A DNA stretch of 37,039 nt from an uncultured delta proteobacterium (GTDB lineage Bacteria; Myxococcota_A; Polyangia; Polyangiales; Polyangiaceae), in the NCBI GenBank assembly GCA_903906315.1, contig CAIVJW010000289.1:1-37039 (forward strand). Reading direction: 5' to 3'. Each line of letters begins with the position of its first letter. Position 1 is the stretch's first letter. Positions 1 through 7,243 of this stretch are shown one piece after another. The notes beneath the pieces are model-generated. The model did not search any database, was not told the origin of the DNA, and was given only the letters and a program-made list of their open reading frames with translations. A program made the position numbers and the translations under genes.

Positions 1-2055
1 GACGGCGGCGCGGCTCTCGGCGCGGGCCTCGGCGGCGCGCGCGGCGGCGAGCTCGGCGAGCTCGGCCGCGACGCGCGTGGCCTTGCGCCGGAGCGCGACC
101 TCGCGGAGCGCATCGCTGCGGTCGACGATGCCCTCGGTGAGCAGCGCCTCGACGTGCGCCCAGCCGCTCGCGACGAGCGCGGCCTCGTCGCCGAGCCGGC
201 CGGCGAGCGAGAGCCGCGCGGAGAACGCGACCGGCGCCGCGTAGGTCGCGAGCCCGGAGGTGGCGAGGCCCTCGCGAACGTGTTCGAGCACCCGTTCGAC
301 TCCGCCGGGCGGGAGCCGATCGGCCTTGTTGACGAGGATCTGCACGGGCACCCCGAGCGACCGGATCTCCTCGAGGACCCGGCGCTCGGACTCCTTGAGC
401 GGCGCGGTGGCGTCGAGGAGCCAGATCGCGACGTGAGCCTCGTCGAAGGCCTGGCGCGCGGCTACGACGTGGTCCGGATCGGGCGCGTTGAACCCGGGCG
501 TGTCCAGCACCTCGACCCGCTTCAGCCGCTCGATCGGCGCGTAGATGAACACGCGATCGATCTTCGCGCCGTCCTCGGCGAGGGCGCGGAGCGTCGGCTT
601 GAGGGCGGCGTGCGGGACGACGCGGTCGGGCGCGCCGCGCACGACGACGCGGGCGAAGGGGTCGGGCGCCCACGCGACCCAGTGGAGCGTCGCGGTGGTC
701 GGCAGCACGCCGGTCGGCGCGACGTCGACGCCGAGGAGCGCGTTCAGGAACGTGCTCTTGCCGGCGTTGAACTCGCCCACGACGGCGAGGCGCAGCGGCC
801 GTTCGCCCTCGACCGCGAGCGCCTCGACCGCGCGCACGAGATCGAGCCGACCGAGCCCGCTCGCGAGGTCGCGCAGCATCGGCAGCACGCGCCCCCAGGA
901 CGCGCGCGCCCCCCGATCCGCGGGCGGGACCCACGTCCCGAGCACGGCGCGGCGCAGCTCCGCCGCCCAGCCGGCGGCTTCCCCGAAGACCTCGTCGAGG
1001 GCCGCGAGCGCGCCGGCGTCGTCGCCGGCGGCGTGAAGCACGGCAGCGTCGCGCAAGCGCCTCAAATCGGGCGGCAGGAGGGCCGGATCGCGATCGGCGA
1101 GGACGTGCAGCGCGCCCAGATCGCGCGCTTCGGCCGCCAGCCGAAGCAGCCCTGCGACCGCACCGGCGTCTCCCGCGCCGAGCCCGCGCGCGAGCGCACG
1201 ACGGGCGTCGTCGCGCCGGCCTTCGGCGAACGCGAACGCGGCCGCGAACGACGGAGCCTCGAGCTGCCCGCTCGCCGCGACGACGCGGCGCACGCGGTCG
1301 ACGAGGACGGCATCGCGCGACGCGGCGACCACCGCGGCGAGCACCTCCGCGCCGCCGGTCGCGTCGAGGAGAAAGGCGCGCAGGGCGTGATCCGCCGCCG
1401 ATGCGAGCCCCGCGCCCCCGCCCTGCTCCGACCCGAGGAGCGCGAGCCGGGCGCGCGCACAGGCCGCACGCCCCGGCTCGGAGGGCTCCTCGCCGAGGCC
1501 GCCCGCCGCCTCCACGGCGAGGTCGGGCTCACCGAGGGCGAGGTGGCACTCGACCCGGCGGAGCGCGACCTCGGCATCGGCCGCGCCGACCTGCGGCGCC
1601 ACGCGCTCGAGCCAGCGCAGCGCGCGCGCCGCATCGGAGGCCGCGAGATCGAGATCGCACAGCACGAGCAGCGCGGCGCGCGTGGACTCGCGATCATCGG
1701 GCGACGCCGCCGCGCGAGCGAGCGCGTCGCGAGCCTCGGGCCGCCCGAGGCGGAGCGCCGCGCGCCCGAGGCGCAGCCACACGTCACCACGCCAAGGCAG
1801 CTTGTCGGACAGCACCGACAGCGCCTCGAACGCCTCGTGATCGAGCCACGCCTCCTCGGCCGCGTCGGCCCAGATCGCGAGGCCGAGCAGCGACCCAGGC
1901 ACCGCCGCGAGGATCGCCCGCGCGCGCTCGCGCGCCTCGAGCGGGCGACCGCGCGCGAGGGCCTCCTCGGCCGTGCGGCGCTCGCCGTCGAGCCCGCGCG
2001 CGATGAGCTCGACCCGACCGACGAAGCGGGAGAGGCTCTCCACGAGGCGAGGCAT
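1..2055 (-). CDS. TPR-like/dynamin-family GTPase, C-terminus beyond the window
   Basis: The reading frame is open from the ATG at 2055 to the left edge (685 residues seen), so the protein is truncated by the window. Residues 1 to about 420 are alanine/leucine/arginine-rich helical repeats resembling TPRs. A GTPase domain follows: P-loop GEFNAGKST at 427-435, a threonine switch (PTTATLHW) at about 452-459, DTPG at 518-521 and NKAD at 576-579. The VGEFNAGKSTFLNALLG form is typical of bacterial dynamin-like or YjdA/CrfC-like large GTPases, which act in membrane remodelling or chromosome dynamics. The GTPase is usually at or near the N-terminus, so a 420-residue helical front part is unusual. After the GTPase the visible sequence becomes Ala/Arg/Glu-rich helix, as expected for a stalk. 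The gene lies 32 nt after the membrane glycosyltransferase gene on the same strand. The GTPase call is firm; the cellular role is unknown. Confidence 0.85.
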   Translation of the reverse strand, partial: MPRLVESLSRFVGRVELIARGLDGERRTAEEALARGRPLEARERARAILAAVPGSLLGLAIWADAAEEAWLDHEAFEALSVLSDKLPWRGDVWLRLGRAALRLGRPEARDALARAAASPDDRESTRAALLVLCDLDLAASDAARALRWLERVAPQVGAADAEVALRRVECHLALGEPDLAVEAAGGLGEEPSEPGRAACARARLALLGSEQGGGAGLASAADHALRAFLLDATGGAEVLAAVVAASRDAVLVDRVRRVVAASGQLEAPSFAAAFAFAEGRRDDARRALARGLGAGDAGAVAGLLRLAAEARDLGALHVLADRDPALLPPDLRRLRDAAVLHAAGDDAGALAALDEVFGEAAGWAAELRRAVLGTWVPPADRGARASWGRVLPMLRDLASGLGRLDLVRAVEALAVEGERPLRLAVVGEFNAGKSTFLNALLGVDVAPTGVLPTTATLHWVAWAPDPFARVVVRGAPDRVVPHAALKPTLRALAEDGAKIDRVFIYAPIERLKRVEVLDTPGFNAPDPDHVVAARQAFDEAHVAIWLLDATAPLKESERRVLEEIRSLGVPVQILVNKADRLPPGGVERVLEHVREGLATSGLATYAAPVAFSARLSLAGRLGDEAALVASGWAHVEALLTEGIVDRSDALREVALRRKATRVAAELAELAAARAAEARAESRAAV

Positions 2056-2080
2056 GGCCGGATGAGAGCCCGTCCGGGCG

Positions 2081-2098
2081 CTCGGGATCAATCCCGAG
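2081..2098 (-). repeat. Inverted repeat at the intercistronic junction
   Basis: CTCGGGAT and ATCCCGAG form a perfect 8-bp inverted repeat around a 2-nt centre. It covers the stop codon of the glycosyltransferase gene (TGA, complement of 2088-2090) and ends 25 nt before the GTPase start. It could be an attenuator, an mRNA processing hairpin or a protein-binding site. There is no T-tract, so a strong intrinsic terminator is unlikely. Confidence 0.4.
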
Positions 2099-3578
2099 CC
2101 GCGATCGTGGGGCCCTGGCCGGCGCGCGCCGCGGAGGCTGCCGCGGGAGCGCGCCGCCGCAAGACCACGTAGCGCAGCCGCGATCGCGTGCTCACCGCGG
2201 TAGGCTCGAGCTCCGCGTCCGCCCCGGGCAGCGCCGCGAGCCGCCGCTCGACGGCCCGCGAGAAGCGCGACGCGGTCCACGGCGTGGCGAGGGGCTGTCC
2301 CTCGTCGAGCAGGAGGACCAGCGTATCGACCTCTCGGGTGCCGAGGAGCGCCGGCGGCACGTGCTTGCTCGTGTGCCCGCCGGGCAGCGCGGCGATCGCC
2401 GGGTCCGTGACACCCGCGAGGTCGACCAGCGTCGCGGGCGTCGCGGCGCCGACCCAGCCGACGTCGAGCGTCGCGACCACGCGCGAGGCGGCGAGCGCGG
2501 GCGTGAGCTCCTCGATCACCGCGAGCCGGTCTGCGCCCACGCGCGCGGCGGCCGGCCCCACGGTCGCCATCACCCACGCGGCGGCCGACACGACGAGCCC
2601 GAGCCTTGCGGCGGTCGCCATCGACGCGATCCACCCTGCAGGCGCGGCCGCCGCCACGTACGCGGCGCCGAGCACCGTCGCGGGGAGCGCGGGGACCACG
2701 AGCCGCGAGAGCGGCATCCAGTCGCCCCCGGCGAGCCCGACCGCGACGAAGTGTACGAAGACCGACGCGACGACCGCGCGCGGCCACCCCCCGAGCCGCA
2801 GGAACGCGCGCGGCGCCACGAGCAGGATCGGCCCCGTGAGCAGGAAGCACGCGAGCGCGTAGCGCGCGCCGAGCACGAGGTCGGCGGGCTTCGCGAGCTG
2901 GGCGAGCGGGGCCGCGCGGCCGAAGACCATCGATCGGAGGAGCGCGACCGCCACGAACGGCGCGGCAGCAGCGCCGACGCGCGCCCACGCCGGCGTGACG
3001 ACCGCGCGCACCCCGGCAGGGTCGGGCGCCGCCGCGACCACGATCACCCACGGCAGCAGCTCGGGGCGGAGCCCGGCCGCGATCGCCGCGCACGCGATGC
3101 CCGCCCGCGTGCGGCCGATCGCGCGCAGCGCCACGGCAGCGCACGCGAGCGCCGTCACGAGCCCGGTCTCCAGCCCCGCCACGCTCCACGCCGCGAGCGG
3201 GGCGGACACGGGCACGAGCGCGAGCGCGCTGAACCGCGCGGGGCGGTCCGACGATCGATCGACGGCGACCGCGAGCAACCCGGCGGCGATCGCCCACGCG
3301 ACGAGGCCGATCGCCTTCGCCGCACGAAGCGCCGCGAGCGGCCCCGCAGCCGCGAAGGGAGCGAGCAGCGGCGCCCAGCCGAGCGCGGTCACCCCGTCGG
3401 TGACCGGACCTCCCGCGTTGAAGCGGTAGCCGAGCCCGCGCGCGAGGTGGTGCGCGTAGCGCGCCGGGATCAGGGCGTCGTCGACCGTGAAGCCGCGGAG
3501 CGCGAGCGCCGGCACGAGCGCCAGCGCGGCCCCGACGGCGCCGACGATCCACGCGCGCTTCGTCTCTCCGAGGTTCAT
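2088..3578 (-). CDS. Polytopic membrane protein, probable GT-C fold glycosyltransferase
   Basis: A 496-residue protein with about ten hydrophobic segments beginning at residues 9-28. Just after the first segment lies a TVDDALIPARYAHHL stretch (Asp33-Asp34), then YRFNAGGPVTDGVTALGW. This Asp-Asp, RYA and 'N-x-G-x-P-V-T/E' pattern in the first extracytoplasmic loop is typical of GT-C enzymes (arabinofuranosyl/mannosyl-transferase and GT39/ArnT-like families) that use polyprenyl-phosphate sugars, with the acidic pair near the catalytic centre. The C-terminal 150 residues are mostly soluble, with a conserved-looking VATLDVGWVGA segment. ATG at 3578 is the only sensible start. Substrate cannot be told from sequence. 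Its neighbour 32 nt downstream is a dynamin-like GTPase, so both may act at the envelope; that is inference. Confidence 0.65.
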   Translation of the reverse strand: MNLGETKRAWIVGAVGAALALVPALALRGFTVDDALIPARYAHHLARGLGYRFNAGGPVTDGVTALGWAPLLAPFAAAGPLAALRAAKAIGLVAWAIAAGLLAVAVDRSSDRPARFSALALVPVSAPLAAWSVAGLETGLVTALACAAVALRAIGRTRAGIACAAIAAGLRPELLPWVIVVAAAPDPAGVRAVVTPAWARVGAAAAPFVAVALLRSMVFGRAAPLAQLAKPADLVLGARYALACFLLTGPILLVAPRAFLRLGGWPRAVVASVFVHFVAVGLAGGDWMPLSRLVVPALPATVLGAAYVAAAAPAGWIASMATAARLGLVVSAAAWVMATVGPAAARVGADRLAVIEELTPALAASRVVATLDVGWVGAATPATLVDLAGVTDPAIAALPGGHTSKHVPPALLGTREVDTLVLLLDEGQPLATPWTASRFSRAVERRLAALPGADAELEPTAVSTRSRLRYVVLRRRAPAAASAARAGQGPTIAARD

Positions 3579-3667
3579 CCGCTCGATCTCGCGCGCCGAC
3601 CGGCGCGGAGCGACTGTAGCGAAAGCGCGCGAACGGGGCGCGCCAAGCGGTACGGCAGACGACGAAT

Positions 3668-3691
3668 CGCGTCGCTAGCTAGCTCGACGCG
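3668..3691. promoter_or_regulatory. Palindromic candidate operator between divergent genes
   Basis: CGCGTCG and CGACGCG form a perfect 7-bp inverted repeat around a 10-nt centre that contains CTAGCTAG, two copies of the usually rare tetramer CTAG. It lies in the 185-bp gap between the divergent glycosyltransferase gene (start 3578) and the beta-propeller gene (start 3764). A repressor or activator site serving one or both genes is plausible. No regulator is encoded beside it. Confidence 0.35.
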
Positions 3692-3748
3692 CGTTGTCCA
3701 ATCCACGGCGATCCGCACCGAAAACTTAGGGTTGACCCGCGCGTTGCC

Positions 3749-3754
3749 TAGCAT
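3749..3754 (+). promoter_or_regulatory. Candidate -10 box (TAGCAT) for a near-leaderless start
   Basis: TAGCAT lies 9 nt before the GTG at 3764, so transcription would start within a few bases of the codon. TTGACC at 3732-3737 is only 11 nt upstream, too short for an ordinary -35/-10 pair. Confidence 0.35.
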
Positions 3755-3763
3755 TTGCGCCCG

Positions 3764-6049
3764 GTGCAGATCCTTTCCCTCGCAGCGCTCCGCCCCGCCG
3801 AGAAGCCGCCCATCCCGTCGGTGGCGCCCCTGCGCACCCTGCTCGATGCGCTCGCCGTCCCGGCGCTGCTCGCCGTCCACCCCGACGCCGCCGAAGCGGC
3901 CACGCTGGTCTGCGAGCTCTCGTACGCGCTACGCGACCTCGGCGCGCGCGATCGAGTCCGCGCGGTGGTCCACCTCGGCGGGACGCCCGATCCCTGGCAG
4001 CTCGGCCTCGAGCGCGCGGGCGCCGACGTCCTCGTCTCCGTCTTCCAGGGAGGCGGCCTGCCCGAGATCGCCGTCCACGAGCGGCGCCTCGACACGAGCG
4101 CCCTCGCCGCGCGCGTGGTCGAAGCCATCGGGCGGCTCTCCGCCGACGCGAGCCCGGCCATGCGCGAGCGACTCGGCAGCGCCCGCGAGTCGCTCGAGGC
4201 CACCCTGCCCTTCTCCGCGGACCCGTCGGCCGAGCTCGCGGTCGTCGCCGTCGAGCCGACCGGCGACATCCCGATCGTCGTCGCCGCCGACATCGTCCTC
4301 CGCACGGTGACGAGCAGCGGCCCCGCCCCAGCCGTCCTGCGCGCCGACCTCTTCTCGCTGCTCTTCCGCGGCAAGGTGCGCATCACCATCGGCGACCGCT
4401 CTCGCGAGCTGCCCGAGGTGCTCGTCTTCCCCTTCGCCGAGCAGCTGACCGCGATCACCTTCGAGGCCATCGAGGCGTGGGTGCGCGCGGCGCCCTTCCA
4501 CCGCCGCGCGACCGTCGGCGGCGCCGTCTGCGGCATCCGCCTGAGCTCCGATCGCGCCGCGTCCCTCACGCTCGGCCTCGACCGCCGCCTCCACGGCGAC
4601 CGCGGGCACGCCTCCACCCTCCCCGCCGTCGACATGCTCGCGCTCGCGCAAGGCGTCGTGGCGTTCGGCCGCGCGCTCTGCCGCAGCCTCGTGCGGCGCG
4701 ACCGGGCGCAGGCGTCGAACCTGCGGCTCGTCGCGTTCCGCACGCAGGTCCGCGAGCTCGCCGAGCGCCTGCGCGACGCGACCCGCGACGACTCGAAGAT
4801 CAACGCCGCCCCGGAGGGCTATCGCGCGTACGCCGCGACGATGCGCCCGCCCGGCGCCGACGACGACAGCTTCGGCCGCACGCGCCTGCGCTTCTCCCCG
4901 CGCTGGTACGCCGGCGTCCCGTCGATCGACCTGCGCGCGACCTTCCTCTGCGGCGACGCGATCGTCGTCGGCTCCGCGCGCGAGCTCTGCTGCCTCGATC
5001 GCCGCACGGGTGACGTCGTGTGGAAACACCCCGTCGGCCGCGCGGCGACGGTCATGACCCCCTCGGGCATCGCCCGCCTCGACTCGAACGGCGCGCTCGA
5101 GCTGCGCAGCCTCTCGTCCGGCGATCCCGTGTGGACGACGCGCCTGGCCCCACGCGTCGGCGCCGCCGCCTCCGGCGCCGTCGTGAGCGCGCCGGGCCTT
5201 CCAAAGATGCTCCTGCTCAGCGAGGGCGCCCGGCACCTCGCCGCCGTCGATCTCTTCTCGGGCGAGGTGCGCTGGCGCCACGCCACCCGCCGCAGCGGCG
5301 CGACCCGCCTCCGCCGCGCCGGAAAGCTCGTCGTCGTCACGAGCGGAGAGCCCACCCTCACCGCGCTCGACGTGCTCTCGGGCGAGGTCGTCTGGCGCTA
5401 CTGCGACCAGCTCCGCTTCACGGCCCCCGTCGCCGTCGACCAGGATGCGCTCTTCGCGGTCGCGGGCGACGGCGCCTTCGTCGGCCGAGGCGGCTCGCGC
5501 CTGCACCACCTCGACCCGTGGTCCGGCGCGGCGCGCTGGAGCGTCGACCTGTCCGCCGGAACGAGCCCCGTCGGCGCCCCGCTCCTCGCCGCCGAGACCG
5601 TCATCGTCGCCAGCCACGGCCGGCGCGGCACCGAGCTCTTCGGCTTCGATCGCGCAACGGGAGCGCTGCGTTTCCAGCGAGCCGCCTGCTCCGCGGCGGC
5701 CTCGTGCATGGTCGTCGACGACGTCGTCATCCTGAACAGCGAGGCCGGCGAGCTCGTCGCCATCGACGCGCGCGACGGCGAGGTCCGCTACCGCCACGTC
5801 TTCGCGGGCGGATCCGACGGCGACCGACCGCGACGCCTCGAGCCGATCCTGCGCTCCGGCGCGCTCTTCGTCCCGCAGAACGAGGTCCACGTCGTACGCC
5901 CGCGCGACGGCGTCCTCCTCGGCAAGGTCCCGAGCGACCTCGTCCCCGATCTGCTCCGCGTCGACGAGCGCTGCGACGTGTACGTGGTCGAGGAGAGCGG
6001 CCACCTCGCCGCGTTCGCCGCCGCGCCGCGCCTGACCCTCGTGCAGTGA
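3764..6049 (+). CDS. PQQ-like (WD/Trp-type) beta-propeller repeat protein
   Basis: 761 residues if it starts at GTG 3764; an in-frame TTG at 3755 would lie directly against the TAGCAT box and is less likely. There is no signal peptide or membrane segment, so it is probably cytoplasmic unless exported another way. Residues 1 to about 380 are an alpha/beta region I do not recognise. The rest holds at least six propeller strands with the PQQ_2/YncE signature (LDRRTGDVVWKH, VDLFSGEVRWRH, LDVLSGEVVWRY, LDPWSGAARWSV, FDRATGALRF, IDARDGEVRYRH). BamB-like and PQQ_2 proteins often act as scaffolds. Nothing shows a quinone cofactor or catalytic residues. It is a single-gene unit, convergent with the RlpA gene. 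Confidence 0.8.
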   Translation: MQILSLAALRPAEKPPIPSVAPLRTLLDALAVPALLAVHPDAAEAATLVCELSYALRDLGARDRVRAVVHLGGTPDPWQLGLERAGADVLVSVFQGGGLPEIAVHERRLDTSALAARVVEAIGRLSADASPAMRERLGSARESLEATLPFSADPSAELAVVAVEPTGDIPIVVAADIVLRTVTSSGPAPAVLRADLFSLLFRGKVRITIGDRSRELPEVLVFPFAEQLTAITFEAIEAWVRAAPFHRRATVGGAVCGIRLSSDRAASLTLGLDRRLHGDRGHASTLPAVDMLALAQGVVAFGRALCRSLVRRDRAQASNLRLVAFRTQVRELAERLRDATRDDSKINAAPEGYRAYAATMRPPGADDDSFGRTRLRFSPRWYAGVPSIDLRATFLCGDAIVVGSARELCCLDRRTGDVVWKHPVGRAATVMTPSGIARLDSNGALELRSLSSGDPVWTTRLAPRVGAAASGAVVSAPGLPKMLLLSEGARHLAAVDLFSGEVRWRHATRRSGATRLRRAGKLVVVTSGEPTLTALDVLSGEVVWRYCDQLRFTAPVAVDQDALFAVAGDGAFVGRGGSRLHHLDPWSGAARWSVDLSAGTSPVGAPLLAAETVIVASHGRRGTELFGFDRATGALRFQRAACSAAASCMVVDDVVILNSEAGELVAIDARDGEVRYRHVFAGGSDGDRPRRLEPILRSGALFVPQNEVHVVRPRDGVLLGKVPSDLVPDLLRVDERCDVYVVEESGHLAAFAAAPRLTLVQ

Positions 6050-6055
6050 TCGCCG

Positions 6056-6070
6056 GGCGCGCCGCGCGCC
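6056..6070. terminator. Weak hairpin between convergent genes
   Basis: GGCGCG and CGCGCC form a 6-bp stem with a 3-nt loop in the 34-bp gap between two convergent stop codons. There is no T-tract on either strand, so the terminator role is uncertain. Confidence 0.3.
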
Positions 6071-6083
6071 GATCGGCCAACGG

Positions 6084-6560
6084 TCAGCGCGGCGGCAGCC
6101 AGATCACGCGCACGGTCACCGGCACGATCCCCTCGCGGACCATTCCGACGGCCTCCGCCGCGGCGCGCGACAGGTCGATCACCCTCCCCGGCTCGTACGG
6201 GCCACGGTCGTTCACGCGCACCACGACGTGCCGCCCGTCGTCGCGGACGACGTCGACGACCGCGCCGAACGGCAGCGTGCGGTGCGCGGCCGTCAGGTCG
6301 AGCGGGTCGTACGGCTGCCCGCTCGAGGTGCGACGTCCCACGAACCGATCCGCGTACCAGCTCGCGAGCCCACGCTCCCCCGAGGGCGCCGGTCCAGCCC
6401 ACGGAGGTCCGCCCGCAGCCGCCCACGGCGACTCGACGTGGCTCGGCTCGACGCAACCGATCGCCGTCAGCGCGAGCGTGAGCGCCACGAGGCGCCTCCC
6501 CTGGCCGAACGACGCACGCCACGACCGACGACGGCGGGCAGGGCAGCGGACCCGTCCCAT
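6084..6560 (-). CDS. rlpA: RlpA-like double-psi beta-barrel lipoprotein
   Basis: 158 residues. An arginine-rich N-terminus, a hydrophobic segment and LTAIGC give a lipoprotein signal with Cys36 as the lipid site. Residues 64-155 match the RlpA barrel: GLASWYADRFVGRRTSSG, LTAAHRTLPFG, VVVRVNDRGPYEPGRVIDLS. RlpA proteins cleave glycan strands lacking stem peptides at the septum (shown for Pseudomonas aeruginosa). By alignment from memory, the catalytic His and Asp correspond to His93 and Asp118. The catalytic Glu corresponds to Gln82 (SSGQPYD), which may reduce or alter activity. The C-terminal SPOR domain of classical RlpA is absent. The ATG is 3 nt after the stop of the iron-sulfur gene, so the two are coupled. 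Confidence 0.85.
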   Translation of the reverse strand: MGRVRCPARRRRSWRASFGQGRRLVALTLALTAIGCVEPSHVESPWAAAGGPPWAGPAPSGERGLASWYADRFVGRRTSSGQPYDPLDLTAAHRTLPFGAVVDVVRDDGRHVVVRVNDRGPYEPGRVIDLSRAAAEAVGMVREGIVPVTVRVIWLPPR

Positions 6561-6563
6561 GCC

Positions 6564-7016
6564 CTAGCGCTCTCGGTCGGGGCGCGGACGCCGGCGAATC
6601 TGCCGAGCCTTGCCATCGACGAATCGAGCCAGCGCGACGAGCGGGACCCCCGTCGGGCAGCCTCGCTCCTTCTCCCGCAACACCTCGACCGGCACGTGCT
6701 CGAGGGCGAGCGCGGCCGCGTCGTAGTCCGGCATGCTGCGCGACGACGCGAGCACGAACCGCATGAGACCCGGATACGCGCCCCGCGAAGCCACCATCCG
6801 CTCCGCCTCGCCAACATCGCACCGACCGCACGCGATGCACCGAGAAAATGCCGCCATGCCAGCGCGAGTCGCCGCGTCGACGGGAGGGAGCCGATCGTGG
6901 TCGTAGTTCGCGTGGAACAGGCGAAGGCCCGTCACCTCGCCGAACATCCTCTTCACGGTGGCGCGAATCATCGCCCAGCCGAGCACGGCGACCGCGAGCG
7001 CGCGACCTGAGAGCAC
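6564..7016 (-). CDS. Small membrane-anchored iron-sulfur protein, unknown function
   Basis: 150 residues if it starts at GTG 7016; a longer open frame to GTG 7052 would include a TATGCT box that looks like the promoter. An N-terminal hydrophobic helix (LAVAVLGWAMI) is followed by a soluble part with CIACGRC (Cys60, 63 and 66 in this numbering) and a distant GCPTGVP cysteine (Cys120). The pattern C-x2-C-x2-C plus C-P is that of a single [4Fe-4S] ferredoxin-type site, similar to those of heterodisulfide-reductase or succinate-dehydrogenase-like subunits. The FVLASSRSMPDYDAA stretch between them is distinctive. No partner oxidoreductase gene is adjacent. It is followed 3 nt later by the RlpA-like gene. 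The cluster is inferred from cysteine spacing. Confidence 0.6.
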   Translation of the reverse strand: MLSGRALAVAVLGWAMIRATVKRMFGEVTGLRLFHANYDHDRLPPVDAATRAGMAAFSRCIACGRCDVGEAERMVASRGAYPGLMRFVLASSRSMPDYDAAALALEHVPVEVLREKERGCPTGVPLVALARFVDGKARQIRRRPRPDRER

Positions 7017-7021
7017 GCCCC

Positions 7022-7027
7022 AGCATA
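7022..7027 (-). promoter_or_regulatory. Candidate -10 box (TATGCT), leaderless iron-sulfur gene
   Basis: On the minus strand TATGCT is followed by 5 nt and then GTG at 7016. The same hexamer with a 6-nt gap precedes the GTG at 34683. This decides the shorter start for the iron-sulfur gene. Confidence 0.4.
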
Positions 7028-7119
7028 GCAAGCCGGCGCCTCCGCGCCCCACGGCCTGCCGGGCGATCGAGGGGAGACCTCCGGGGAGCCCGGCGTAGTA
7101 CGAAGACCGCCGGTGTGAC

Positions 7120-7162
7120 GGCGTTACGGCGGATCGTTACGGCGTGACGCCAGGGTTACGCC
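7120..7162 (+). promoter_or_regulatory. Repeat cluster, candidate enhancer (activator) sites
   Basis: GTTACG occurs three times (7123, 7136, 7155) and GGCGTKACG twice (7120-7128 and 7141-7149). The second contains the perfect dyad GGCGT-G-ACGCC at 7141-7151. The cluster lies about 78-120 bp before the transcription start predicted from the sigma54-like element at 7214, the usual distance for sigma54 activator binding sites. Binding is inferred. Confidence 0.45.
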
Positions 7163-7213
7163 CGGCCGACCCGGGGCGACGCGCGTTGGGCTGAATTTCG
7201 GGGCCGACCGCGG

Positions 7214-7228
7214 TGGCACGGCGCCTGC
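7214..7228 (+). promoter_or_regulatory. Sigma54-type (-24/-12) promoter candidate
   Basis: TGGCACGGCGCCTGC matches the sigma54 consensus TGGCACG-N4-TTGC at every fixed position but one (C for the first T of TTGC). The GG and GC pairs have the required spacing. The expected transcription start is near 7240, 4 nt before the ATG at 7244. Confidence 0.55.
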
Positions 7229-7243
7229 GACTGCGGCCCGGCC

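Noticed and set aside
154-2172. Long open frame on the plus strand over the first 2 kb
   Set aside because: It is composed mostly of Arg, Glu, Ala and Gly with no domain. The minus frame carries GTPase motifs G1, G3 and G4 in register with an ATG at 2055.
3764-6049. PQQ-dependent dehydrogenase
   Set aside because: Propeller strands match, but there is no signal peptide and no catalytic or metal-binding residues of quinoprotein dehydrogenases.
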